35,103 nt of DNA, from the NCBI GenBank assembly GCA_045533115.1, contig JAZSHF010000012.1, positions 1-35,103 on the forward strand, in the 5' to 3' direction. Each line of letters starts with the position of its first letter. Position 1 is the stretch's first letter. Below are positions 15,301 through 23,260 of the stretch, in pieces. Under the pieces are notes generated by a model. The model had not been told where the DNA came from. It made no database searches and worked only from the letters and a program-made list of their open reading frames with translations. This stretch comes from Colimorpha_A sp045533115. Its GTDB lineage: Bacteria > Bacillota > Clostridia > Oscillospirales > CAG-272. The translations under genes and the position numbers were made by a program.

Positions 15301-16185
15301 ATGACTAGAATTATTTCCGTATTTTTGGCAGTATTGCTTGTGTTTTCTATTTGCGGATGCAACAAAAAAGCCGATAGCAAGATGAACGACGACTTTTTAA
15401 GCAGAATCCTTGAGATTGATGACGGACAATATTCTGCAGAAAAAGACTTCAACCACACCAATTTGATTTCTGCCGATCCCGTATTGACAGTTGAAACCAC
15501 CGTTCAAACGACGAATAATATCACGCTGAACGACATCAACCTGAGCTTAACGTACAAGGATACTGCTTATTTCCCGCTGGGCGACAAGCTGGTCTATAGA
15601 TATTGTGTTGATGGTGACGATAGCAAAGTTATTGATATCGACATGAACGGAAATTTAAATCGGATCCGCTATAAGTATATAACGCTCGATATTTCTAAGA
15701 CCGCGACTCCTGAGGAAGTGTTGACAAAGCTCAGACCGGAGCTCGAAAAGATAAGAGATCTGTCTCAATATGAGTTCATCAAATTACCCGAGCAACGTGA
15801 AAGTAAGGAGGGGTTTGGTTCATACGGCTTCTTATTCTACAATATGGAAGGCAAGTACGGTATAGATTACCTTTATGTGGCAGTATTTGATGACGGCGGC
15901 GTTACCGGCTTATATATATATGACCTGCCTGACGAAAAGCGCAACTTTACCGTAAACGAAGATAAGCTTAACGACATTATAGAAGCAAAGCTAAGGAGTA
16001 TATACGACACTAACGACAGTAAATACGTATCGTTTAAAAAATACGGAGATTACGATTATCTGACCGTATATAACGGCGAATATTATCTTGATTGCTCCGT
16101 TGTTCCAAAATTTATACGAAACGGGCACGAAACGTCCGGATTTGTAATATCTCTGCTCGTACCGTTGGATCTAATAATCGACTGA
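15301..16185 (+). CDS. Lipoprotein of unknown function
   Basis: 294 residues starting MTRIISVFLAVLLVFSICGC, a lipoprotein signal peptide with lipidated Cys about 20. The rest is a soluble alpha/beta domain with no known motif; strands such as YLYVAVFDDGGVTGLYIYD and YDYLTVYNGEYYLDCSVV suggest a PepSY- or cystatin-like sheet, but this is only a visual guess. AAGGAG sits 8 bases before ATG 15301; the upstream in-frame ATG at 15274 lies in the previous gene. It starts 17 bases after the secreted protein gene, so they are surely cotranscribed, and it may be its membrane partner or inhibitor. Confidence 0.75.
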   Translation: MTRIISVFLAVLLVFSICGCNKKADSKMNDDFLSRILEIDDGQYSAEKDFNHTNLISADPVLTVETTVQTTNNITLNDINLSLTYKDTAYFPLGDKLVYRYCVDGDDSKVIDIDMNGNLNRIRYKYITLDISKTATPEEVLTKLRPELEKIRDLSQYEFIKLPEQRESKEGFGSYGFLFYNMEGKYGIDYLYVAVFDDGGVTGLYIYDLPDEKRNFTVNEDKLNDIIEAKLRSIYDTNDSKYVSFKKYGDYDYLTVYNGEYYLDCSVVPKFIRNGHETSGFVISLLVPLDLIID

Positions 16186-16216
16186 TGAAGCGCATATTGC
16201 GCGAGAGGTAAATCAT

Positions 16217-16603
16217 ATGAAGGTAATTAGAACAATATTGATTTTCGCATTGGTATTCGTCTTGACATCATGTGTCGGTCCTAATGGCGGTGCTCCCATA
16301 AGCAAAGAGGTAGACTTTTCAAAAATCGAAAAAATTGAACTGACATGTAAAGATTATCCTGAATATTTCGTCGTTCTGTCTGACGAGCAAAAGGAATACG
16401 TAATATCGCTATGGCAAGAAGGTCAATGGGAGCCAGGAGAGTATAAAACATACCGTCCTTACAGTTTTAAGTCAGGCGAACTTATTATCACGTATAACTT
16501 GGATACCGGGGAATTCTATGACGAAATAAAAGACAGAACCCTTTTCGTATCCGATGAACAAATCGACACCTTAAAATCGTATTTTGCTGCCACAGGCGCA
16601 TAG
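16217..16603 (+). CDS. Small lipoprotein of unknown function
   Basis: 128 residues with signal peptide MKVIRTILIFALVFVLTSC and a small mixed domain (KIEKIELTCKDYPEYFVVLS, GELIITYNLDTGEFYDE). AGAGG lies 8 bases before the ATG. It begins 31 bases after the preceding lipoprotein gene and ends the cassette, with a terminator right after. Residue patterns do not match a family I know. The three-gene order suggests a role linked to the secreted Ig/ricin/caspase-like protein. Confidence 0.7.
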   Translation: MKVIRTILIFALVFVLTSCVGPNGGAPISKEVDFSKIEKIELTCKDYPEYFVVLSDEQKEYVISLWQEGQWEPGEYKTYRPYSFKSGELIITYNLDTGEFYDEIKDRTLFVSDEQIDTLKSYFAATGA

Positions 16604-16611
16604 GATATGAC

Positions 16612-16645
16612 AAAAGCTCAGAGCCGATTGGCTCTGAGCTTTCTT
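16612..16645. terminator. Bidirectional terminator
   Basis: AAAGCTCAGAGCC (16613-16625) pairs perfectly with GGCTCTGAGCTTT (16630-16642) around GATT. It ends the lipoprotein cassette and the convergent ABC exporter operon. Confidence 0.85.
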
Positions 16646-18471
16646 TATATGATTCCCTGTATTGCTTCTTTTTCGTACTGACGGGTATAGAGGGAGTTAT
16701 AGTAGCCCTTCATTTTCATCAGCTCTTTATGAGTTCCCTGCTCGACTATCTTTCCGTCCTTTACGACGATTATGACGTCGGCGTCGCGGATAGTTGAGAG
16801 GCGGTGCGCGATGATGAAGGAGGTTCTGCCCTTCGTCACCTTGGTAAGTGCCTTCTGGATTATCTGCTCGGTCATCGTATCGACTGATGAGGTTGCTTCA
16901 TCGAGAATAAGGATTCTCGGGTCGCCGATTATTGCGCGAGCGAAGGAAATGAGCTGTTTTTCACCTGTCGAAAGCAGGTCTCCGCCCTCTCCGACCTCGC
17001 TGTCAAGCCCTTTATCCATCTTTTCGACGACCTTATCGGCAGAAACCGTGCGGAGTGCTTCCCACATTTCCTCGTCGGTAGCGTCGGGCTTGCCGTAGCG
17101 GAGATTTTCCTTTATACTGCCCGAGAAAAGGTGCGGTGCCTGAAGAACGTAGCCGATGTTTGAGTGCATCCAGAGCTGAGATCTTTCGCGCAGGTCGCGC
17201 CCGTCAACGAGCACCCGTCCCTCGGTCGGCTCGTACAGTCGGCAGACGAGATTTACAAGCGTCGATTTGCCCGCGCCCGTTTCACCTACTATCGCCACGC
17301 GCGTTCCCATCGGGATATCGAGCGAGAAGCTTTCAAGCACCTGCTCCTCGCCGTCGGGGTAGGTGAACGATACGTTATCAAAGGCGATATCGCCGTGTAT
17401 CGGCTCCCAATTTTCCTTTTTAGGATCAAAATTATCGCCGTATTTTTCGATGACCTCGGGAGTATCGGTAACGTCGGACTTTGTTTCAAGCAGCTTCGTT
17501 ACACGCTCTATGTTTACTCTCGTATTGATAACGGTGCTGATTATGTCTATTATCCAGAGGAGCGGATTAAGAAGTCCCAATGCATACGACATAAACGCCG
17601 ACAGCTTTCCGACCGCAAACGCCTGCTCGAGCGTCAGAATTCCGCCGCGCCAAAGCACGAGCGCAAGTGCCACCGACGAGAAAAACGATACGCTCGACCA
17701 TAAAAGCGTCCTGAACCGCGTGACGGATACCGTCATACGGTTCATTTTTTTCGTGTCTTCCTTAAATTCTTTCGATATCTTTTCCTCAACGACGAGCGTT
17801 TTTATCGTTTTTGCGCCCGTTATAGCCTCATTGTAATCGCTTGAAATTTTCGAGTTAAGCTCGCGGACGCTTCTGTTAAGAACCGTCAGCTTATTGGTGC
17901 AAAGCGCGATAAGGATCGCCGCTATCGGCATTACGGTAACGACCGCGAGGGCAAGGCCTGCGTCTATTGAGAACATTACGGCGACAGCACCGACGATATA
18001 CGATATCTGCCACACGCTGTCCATCAGCGCCCACGACGCAAGCTCGCCGATCCGCGCGGTATCCGACATTACTCTTGAATGGATATATCCGACGCTGTTT
18101 TGGTTGAAATACGAAAACGATAGCGTCTGCAGATGATTGAAGCAGAGCTTTTTCATATCGTATCCGATATGCATTTCAACGTGTCCTGCCGAATATATCG
18201 AAAATACGTTTGCCGCAACCTGAACGGCAAGTGTCAAAACGTATACGGTTATAAATATCGGCAGGGTGTCAAGGACGCCCTTTGCAACGTAATTGTCGAT
18301 CGCGTATCTTTGGAAAAGCGGTCCCGATATATCGACAAGACTGCTTACAACGCCAAATGCGAGCATAAGCAAAAGGCGTTTTCTGTACGGCTTGAAATAG
18401 GGGAGAAGCTTCGGGAGCCCGAGGTACGGAAGATGCGTATAAGACTGTTCCTTTTTCTTCTGCTTACTCAT
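16645..18471 (-). CDS. ABC exporter half-transporter, second subunit of a heterodimer (catalytic ATP site)
   Basis: 608 residues: an N-terminal six-helix transmembrane domain (about 25-320) and a nucleotide-binding domain. Walker A GETGAGKSTL, Q-loop NIGYVLQAPHLFSG, Walker B LILDEATSSVDT with the catalytic Glu, and the H-loop IIAHRLSTIRDAD are intact, but the ABC signature is LSTGEKQL in place of LSGGQ. In heterodimeric exporters this protein supplies the working Walker site while its altered signature faces the degenerate site. The partner is the gene directly upstream (TAATG overlap). Likely a drug or lipid exporter of the BmrCD / TM287-288 type; the substrate is unknown. Confidence 0.93.
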   Translation of the reverse strand: MSKQKKKEQSYTHLPYLGLPKLLPYFKPYRKRLLLMLAFGVVSSLVDISGPLFQRYAIDNYVAKGVLDTLPIFITVYVLTLAVQVAANVFSIYSAGHVEMHIGYDMKKLCFNHLQTLSFSYFNQNSVGYIHSRVMSDTARIGELASWALMDSVWQISYIVGAVAVMFSIDAGLALAVVTVMPIAAILIALCTNKLTVLNRSVRELNSKISSDYNEAITGAKTIKTLVVEEKISKEFKEDTKKMNRMTVSVTRFRTLLWSSVSFFSSVALALVLWRGGILTLEQAFAVGKLSAFMSYALGLLNPLLWIIDIISTVINTRVNIERVTKLLETKSDVTDTPEVIEKYGDNFDPKKENWEPIHGDIAFDNVSFTYPDGEEQVLESFSLDIPMGTRVAIVGETGAGKSTLVNLVCRLYEPTEGRVLVDGRDLRERSQLWMHSNIGYVLQAPHLFSGSIKENLRYGKPDATDEEMWEALRTVSADKVVEKMDKGLDSEVGEGGDLLSTGEKQLISFARAIIGDPRILILDEATSSVDTMTEQIIQKALTKVTKGRTSFIIAHRLSTIRDADVIIVVKDGKIVEQGTHKELMKMKGYYNSLYTRQYEKEAIQGII

Positions 18472-20330
18472 TATTCCGCCTCCTTTTCTTCGTCGTCGGG
18501 ATCACGCATCTGTATATCGTAGATTCGCTTATAGATGCCGTTTTCCGTTTTCATAAGAGAGGCGTGGTCACCCATTTCGGCGACCCTGCCGTGGTCGAGA
18601 ACGATTATCAGATCGGCGTTCATTATCGTTGCGGTTCTGTGCGAGATTATGAACACCGTGCTGTCACCAAGCTTGCTCGACAGCGCACTTCTTATCTTCG
18701 CGTCGGTCTCGGCGTCGACTGCCGAAAGCGAGTCGTCAAAGACCATTATCGGAGCGTTTTGCGTCAGCATACGGGCAATCGCCGCCCTCTGCTTTTGTCC
18801 GCCCGAGAGCGTTACGCCCTTTTCTCCGACGAAGGTATCGTAGCCGTCGGCAAATGACATTATAGTTTCGTCAAGGCAGGCGGTCGCCGCCGCCTCGCGA
18901 ATTTCCTCCATATTGACAGCTTCCTTCGTTATCGCGATATTCTCTGCAAGCGTGCGCGAGAAGAGATAGGGCTCCTGAAGGACTATGCCGATATTTTTTC
19001 TTATATGCTTTGCCTTTATGTCCTTGATATCGGTTCCGCCGATCGTTATCCTGCCGCCGCTTCCGTCGTCGGGCAGGTCGTATAGACGGCCGAGAAGGTG
19101 CATAAGCGTAGATTTTCCCGAGCCCGTACCGCCGATTATTCCGACGGTGCTTCCCGCTTTTGCTGTGAACGATATATTGTGCAGAAGCTCGGGGCAGTTA
19201 TCGTATGCAAAGCTGACGTTATCGAATGCAATGTCGCCGTCAATGGTCGGCTCCGACGCGTTTTTCCTATCCTTTTCCGACTCGGAATCCAGAATATAGG
19301 AAAGGCGGTCAAGCGATATGCTTGCCTTGCTCATTTCCGATATCATTCTTCCGAGGCGGCGTATCGGCCACGAGAGCATCGCGTTATACGATATGAATGC
19401 GATAAGGTCGCCCGAGGTCATTCCGTCGTATACGCAGAAGTAAACGCCGAGGACGACTATTATCATTACCTGAAGTCCCGCGAAAAGGTCGGAGAGTCCC
19501 CAAAACCATGAGGAAAGGCGTGAGAAGCTGAGCCATTTATTGAGATAATTGCGGTTGAGCTTCTCAAATCGGTCGATCTCGTGCTTTTCGCGTCCGAATG
19601 AGCGGACGACGCGCACGCCGGTCAGGTTTTCCTGCGTTGCGGCGGAAAGTGCGCTTTCCGCTTCGTCACATTCCTTGAACTTTTGACCTATCTTTTTACC
19701 GAGCAAAGCTGAGTAAAGTATTATCAGAGGCATTGATACCGTCGCGACGATCGACAGCTTGATGTGCATACTGTACATCATAATGAGAGAGAGAATGACC
19801 TGCAAAATTATCTGCATCATTCCGATAAGCTGCTCCGAGAGAAAATTTTTAACCGTTTCAACGTCGGAGGTACAGCGCTGAATTACGTCGCCCGTCTGAT
19901 TTTTCATATGCCAAGAGAACGGAAGCGTCTGAATATGGTCGAAGAGAAGATTTCTCATTCTTTCAACGAGCGTTTGCGAGCCCTTTGCCGTCGACATTCT
20001 CTGAATATAACGGAACACCGCCATAGCCGTCGCGACTATCATTACCGCGGCTGCAAGTATCCAGAGGTTGTCTCTTAACGCCTCTACTCCGCCGAGCTTT
20101 TCGACGATGGCGTTTCCCCATTTCGGCAGATCGGATTTTTTGTTGCCTAAAACGCAGTCGACCGTATAACGGATAATCTGCGGATTTACCGTATCTATCA
20201 AAGCAACGATGAGCGACGACACGATACTGACGGCAAAAAACCACTTGCTTCCCTTAAGAAAATTTGCAAGCAGCTTCAGCTTCGTTTTTCCGCTTTTAAC
20301 TGTTTTTTCTTTCTTTAATTCGTGTTTCAT
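18471..20330 (-). CDS. ABC exporter half-transporter, first subunit of a heterodimer (degenerate ATP site)
   Basis: 619 residues with the same layout: a transmembrane domain (about 30-340) and an NBD. Walker A GGTGSGKSTL, signature TLSGGQKQR and H-loop IISHRTATIM are normal, but the Walker B reads MVFDDSLSAVDA, an Asp where the catalytic Glu belongs. Together with the altered signature of its partner this predicts one degenerate and one active ATP site, the known arrangement of TM287/288 and BmrC/BmrD. A Lys-rich cytosolic tail starts the protein. ATG 20330 has an AGG site at close spacing. Promoter and possible operator are at 20422-20450, with a leader of about 90 bases holding a hairpin. 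Confidence 0.93.
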   Translation of the reverse strand: MKHELKKEKTVKSGKTKLKLLANFLKGSKWFFAVSIVSSLIVALIDTVNPQIIRYTVDCVLGNKKSDLPKWGNAIVEKLGGVEALRDNLWILAAAVMIVATAMAVFRYIQRMSTAKGSQTLVERMRNLLFDHIQTLPFSWHMKNQTGDVIQRCTSDVETVKNFLSEQLIGMMQIILQVILSLIMMYSMHIKLSIVATVSMPLIILYSALLGKKIGQKFKECDEAESALSAATQENLTGVRVVRSFGREKHEIDRFEKLNRNYLNKWLSFSRLSSWFWGLSDLFAGLQVMIIVVLGVYFCVYDGMTSGDLIAFISYNAMLSWPIRRLGRMISEMSKASISLDRLSYILDSESEKDRKNASEPTIDGDIAFDNVSFAYDNCPELLHNISFTAKAGSTVGIIGGTGSGKSTLMHLLGRLYDLPDDGSGGRITIGGTDIKDIKAKHIRKNIGIVLQEPYLFSRTLAENIAITKEAVNMEEIREAAATACLDETIMSFADGYDTFVGEKGVTLSGGQKQRAAIARMLTQNAPIMVFDDSLSAVDAETDAKIRSALSSKLGDSTVFIISHRTATIMNADLIIVLDHGRVAEMGDHASLMKTENGIYKRIYDIQMRDPDDEEKEAE

Positions 20331-20360
20331 TTTACCTGTTTGTTAATTCTAAATTGATGG

Positions 20361-20385
20361 ACAGACCGCCTTCGGAGAGGTCTGT
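20361..20385 (-). promoter_or_regulatory. Hairpin in the 5' leader of the ABC exporter operon
   Basis: ACAGACC (20361-20367) pairs with GGTCTGT (20379-20385); the loop region GCCTTCGGAGA can extend the stem around TTCG. There is no T tract, so it is not a simple terminator. Confidence 0.5.
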
Positions 20386-20421
20386 TGCGAAATTCCGTTT
20401 CAATTTGAGATTCCAACGGTA

Positions 20422-20450
20422 ATTGTACCATAAATGGTAATATATTTCAA
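20422..20450 (-). promoter_or_regulatory. Promoter of the ABC exporter operon with an embedded palindrome
   Basis: Minus strand TTGAAA (20445-20450), 17 bases, TACAAT (20422-20427). The spacer contains the palindrome TACCAT-AA-ATGGTA (about 20426-20439), and GGTA-N4-TACC overlaps the -10 (about 20418-20429). Such a site fits a repressor that blocks polymerase. Confidence 0.65.
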
Positions 20451-20499
20451 TAGATACCGTAAAGTTATTAAGAAAACGAGATGTGTGCCAATATTTTCC

Positions 20500-20550
20500 G
20501 AACAAATGTTTTCTTTTCTATTGACAGAGAACGCTTGTTCGTGTTAAAAT
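20500..20550 (+). promoter_or_regulatory. SOS-regulated promoter of dinB with two LexA boxes
   Basis: TTGACA (20521-20526) and TAAAAT (20545-20550), spacer 18. A perfect Gram-positive LexA box GAACGCTTGTTC (20529-20540) lies in the spacer, and a second, GAACAAATGTTT (20500-20511, one mismatch in the right half), lies just upstream of the -35. LexA bound at the first would cover the promoter, so dinB should be induced by DNA damage. Confidence 0.8.
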
Positions 20551-20571
20551 CAAGACAATGGGGGTGATTCC

Positions 20572-21828
20572 GTGAGGACTGTCTTACACTGTGATATGAA
20601 TAATTTTTTTGCGTCGGTCGAGTGCCGCAAGGACCCTCGGCTATTTTCCCTTCCCGTTGCGGTCTGCGGCAGCGTAGAGGAGCGGCACGGCATCGTGCTT
20701 GCCAAAAACTACGTTGCCAAAAAGTACGGCATCAAAACGGGTGAACCCGTCTTTTCGGCGAAAAACAAATGCCCCGATCTCATAACGGTCGAGCCGCACT
20801 ACGACGATTACATTTACTTTTCGGGCTTAGCTAAGGAGATATATCTGTCCTATACTGACCTCGTAGAACCGTTCGGCGCCGACGAATGCTGGCTTGACGT
20901 AACGGGCAGCCACGCCCTTTTCGGAGACGGCGAAAAGATTGCAAACGATATCCGCGAGCGGATAAAACGCGAGCTCGGGCTGACAATTTCGGTCGGCGTA
21001 TCCTTCAATAAGGTTTTTGCGAAGCTCGGCTCGGATATGAAAAAGCCCGACGCCGTGACGACCATTCCTCACAATACGTTCAGAGAAAAAATATGGGATC
21101 TGCCGGTGTCCGAGTTGATAGGCGTCGGTCCATCGACCGCCTCCACGCTTTCGCGCTTCGGTATACACTCGATCGGACAGCTCGCCCGCGCTTACCCGCC
21201 GATGCTCAAGGGTGCGCTCGGCATAAACGGCCTGAGGCTTATCGAGATCGCAAACGGCAGGGATAATTCCCCCGTCGTTTCTGAGGAAAACGCCGAGCCG
21301 ATAAAGAGTATGAGTCACGGCACGACTACCGCGCGCGATCTTCACACTCGCGAAGAAATCAAGACCGTTATTCTCGCCCTTTGTGAGGAACTCGGCCATC
21401 GGCTTCTTGCGTTGAACATGAAAGCGTGCACGGTCGGTATAGCGCTGCGGGATAACAAGCTCGTGACGCGTCGGTATCAGTGCCGTCTTGATATGCCTAC
21501 CTACAGCTATTCCGTCATAGCAAAGTGCGCATACTCTCTTATGTGTGAAAAGCACGGGCTTGATTCTCCGCTTCGGTCGGTCACGGTCGAGCTGAACGGT
21601 CTCATTCCGTCGTGCTCGCCCTGTCAGATAGACCTGTTCACCGATCCCTGCGACACCGTCAGACGCGAGGCGCTCGACCGCGTGATGGATAAGATAAACG
21701 TCCGATTCGGCAAGGAAAAAATAAGGTACGGTCTGCTTTATGCGTCACCCCTCTCCGACGTGGGAGAGGGCTTTGGGTTCGGAAAGATAAACCGTATGAA
21801 CGACGTGCTTCAAGCAAGCGCACGCTGA
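20572..21828 (+). CDS. dinB: DNA polymerase IV (Y-family translesion polymerase)
   Basis: The 418-residue Y-family polymerase copies damaged DNA during SOS. It has LHCDMNNFFASVE (metal Asp and the steric-gate region), KNYVAKKYGIKTGEP, ADECWLDVTGS (second metal Asp and Glu; SIDE replaced by ADEC), ISVGVSFNKVFAKLGSDMKKPD, and the helix-hairpin-helix LIGVGPSTASTLSRFGI. QIDLF near residue 347 looks like a beta-clamp binding motif. The start is GTG 20572, after GGGGGTG; MRTVLHCDMNNF aligns with the family there. Regulated by the two LexA boxes upstream; the terminator is 17 bases past the stop. Confidence 0.96.
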   Translation: MRTVLHCDMNNFFASVECRKDPRLFSLPVAVCGSVEERHGIVLAKNYVAKKYGIKTGEPVFSAKNKCPDLITVEPHYDDYIYFSGLAKEIYLSYTDLVEPFGADECWLDVTGSHALFGDGEKIANDIRERIKRELGLTISVGVSFNKVFAKLGSDMKKPDAVTTIPHNTFREKIWDLPVSELIGVGPSTASTLSRFGIHSIGQLARAYPPMLKGALGINGLRLIEIANGRDNSPVVSEENAEPIKSMSHGTTTARDLHTREEIKTVILALCEELGHRLLALNMKACTVGIALRDNKLVTRRYQCRLDMPTYSYSVIAKCAYSLMCEKHGLDSPLRSVTVELNGLIPSCSPCQIDLFTDPCDTVRREALDRVMDKINVRFGKEKIRYGLLYASPLSDVGEGFGFGKINRMNDVLQASAR

Positions 21829-21844
21829 TTTTTGAGCCTGATAA

Positions 21845-21874
21845 GAAAAAGCTTCGCCATAGCGAAGCTTTTTC
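21845..21874. terminator. Bidirectional terminator
   Basis: GAAAAAGCTTCGC (21845-21857) pairs perfectly with GCGAAGCTTTTTC (21862-21874) around CATA. It serves dinB and the convergent five-gene operon ending at 21878. Confidence 0.85.
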
Positions 21875-21877
21875 AGC

Positions 21878-22396
21878 TTAGTCTTCAAGAGTAAAGGTCG
21901 TAAAGACGCCGTTTTCGTATATAAGTCCGCCGCGCTGTGTTCCGCCCTTCGGTATTGAGACGGAGCCGGGGTTTATATAGGTGAAGGAGCCCATATCGCG
22001 TCTTTCGGCGATATGAGTATGTCCGCCGAGAAGATACGCGCCGTTCTTTATTTTAGGCGGATTTTCGGGGGGATATTTGTGGCCGTGTGTTGCGAAAATT
22101 TCGACGTCTCCGTCGTAGATAACGGCGCTGTCGCTCAATACGTCGAAATCAAGCACCATCTGGTCGACCTCGGTATCGCAGTTACCGCGCACGCAGACGA
22201 GCTTGTCCGAGAGGGGATTGAGCATTGAAATGACCTCTTTGGGTGCATAATCTCTCGGCAGGTCGTTGCGGGGGCCGTGGTAGAGTATATCTCCGAGGAG
22301 AAGAATTCTATCGGGATTTTCGCTTTTTATTACCTCGACGAGCTTTTTACAGTAGTACGCCGAGCCGTGTATATCGGATGCAATTATCAGCTTCAT
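21878..22396 (-). CDS. yfcE: YfcE/MJ0936-type phosphodiesterase
   Basis: A 172-residue cytosolic metallophosphoesterase. Metal ligands: IIASDIHGSAYY, LLGDILYHGPRND, VRGNCDTEVD, FATHGHKY and LGGHTHIAER, then YINPGSVSIPKGG, which is typical of the YfcE subgroup. Characterised members hydrolyse phosphodiesters in vitro, but the natural substrate is not settled. It is the last gene of the operon: its ATG directly follows the nnrD stop (TAAATG). Confidence 0.93.
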   Translation of the reverse strand: MKLIIASDIHGSAYYCKKLVEVIKSENPDRILLLGDILYHGPRNDLPRDYAPKEVISMLNPLSDKLVCVRGNCDTEVDQMVLDFDVLSDSAVIYDGDVEIFATHGHKYPPENPPKIKNGAYLLGGHTHIAERRDMGSFTYINPGSVSIPKGGTQRGGLIYENGVFTTFTLED

Positions 22397-23260
22397 TTAA
22401 TTTCTTAACTCCTTAAATACGTTAGACAGACAGGCTATAATGTCGCTCGGAAGCACGCTTTCCTCTGCCATAACGCTCGATGCGGCTATTCCTGCTTCGC
22501 TATGAATGATAGCTCCGCAGAGCGCGGCGTCGTAGGGAGATAGTCCCTGCGCCGAGAGCGATGCGATAATGCCCGCAAGGACGTCACCCGAGCCGCCTTT
22601 GGAGAGCGCGGAATTTTCGCGGTCAAGGGTCATACATTTACCCTCCGGCGAGGCAATGACTGTTACCGAGTCCTTGAGCACCGTCACGCAGTTGTATTTT
22701 TTTGAAAACTCAAGAGCCGTTTTTTCGCGGCTGTCTTTTATTTCCGAAATGCTCGTCTTCATCAAACGCGACATTTCACCGACGTGCGGCGTTATTATCG
22801 GCGTTTTCTTTGCACTCGCGAGCTTTTCGGGACAGGTCTTGATAGAATTAAGCCCGTCGGCGTCGATTATCAACGTGTTTTCGTAATTATTTATCAGTGC
22901 GCTGACAATCGCCTCAGTGTCATAGCAATCGGTCATTCCGTTACCGACGAGAATTGCGTTGCTTTTCACTATATGCTTTATTTTCGAAACAAAGCTGTCC
23001 GCGCTCATTGCGCCGTTTATGTTTTCATCTATCGGCTGAAAAACTGTTTCGGGGCGACGCGAGGCGGCTGACTGTATTACCTTTTCTATCGAAGCAAGGC
23101 GGCAGATGCCGACGCCGCTTCGAAGCGCGGCTTCACAGGAGAGCATCGGCGCGCCGCGGTATTTTTTCGAGCCGCCGACGACGGTGAGCGTGCCGAAGGT
23201 GCTTTTATTTGCATTCTTTTCGCGCTTCGGAAGAAGTGGTCTAATAAGTTTTTTTATCAT
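22397..23260 (-). CDS. nnrD: ADP-dependent NAD(P)H-hydrate dehydratase
   Basis: Repairs hydrated NADH/NADPH using ADP. The 287-residue ribokinase-like protein has TFGTLTVVGGSKKYRGAPML near the start, PIITPHVGEMSRL, VTVLKDSVTVIASP and GGSGDVLAGIIASL, the ADP-site signature, plus HSEAGIAA. The N-terminal epimerase (YjeF_N) domain found in fused NNR proteins is absent, so any epimerase must be encoded elsewhere. Overlaps the end of murD by 4 bases (ATGA). Confidence 0.93.
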   Translation of the reverse strand: MIKKLIRPLLPKREKNANKSTFGTLTVVGGSKKYRGAPMLSCEAALRSGVGICRLASIEKVIQSAASRRPETVFQPIDENINGAMSADSFVSKIKHIVKSNAILVGNGMTDCYDTEAIVSALINNYENTLIIDADGLNSIKTCPEKLASAKKTPIITPHVGEMSRLMKTSISEIKDSREKTALEFSKKYNCVTVLKDSVTVIASPEGKCMTLDRENSALSKGGSGDVLAGIIASLSAQGLSPYDAALCGAIIHSEAGIAASSVMAEESVLPSDIIACLSNVFKELRN

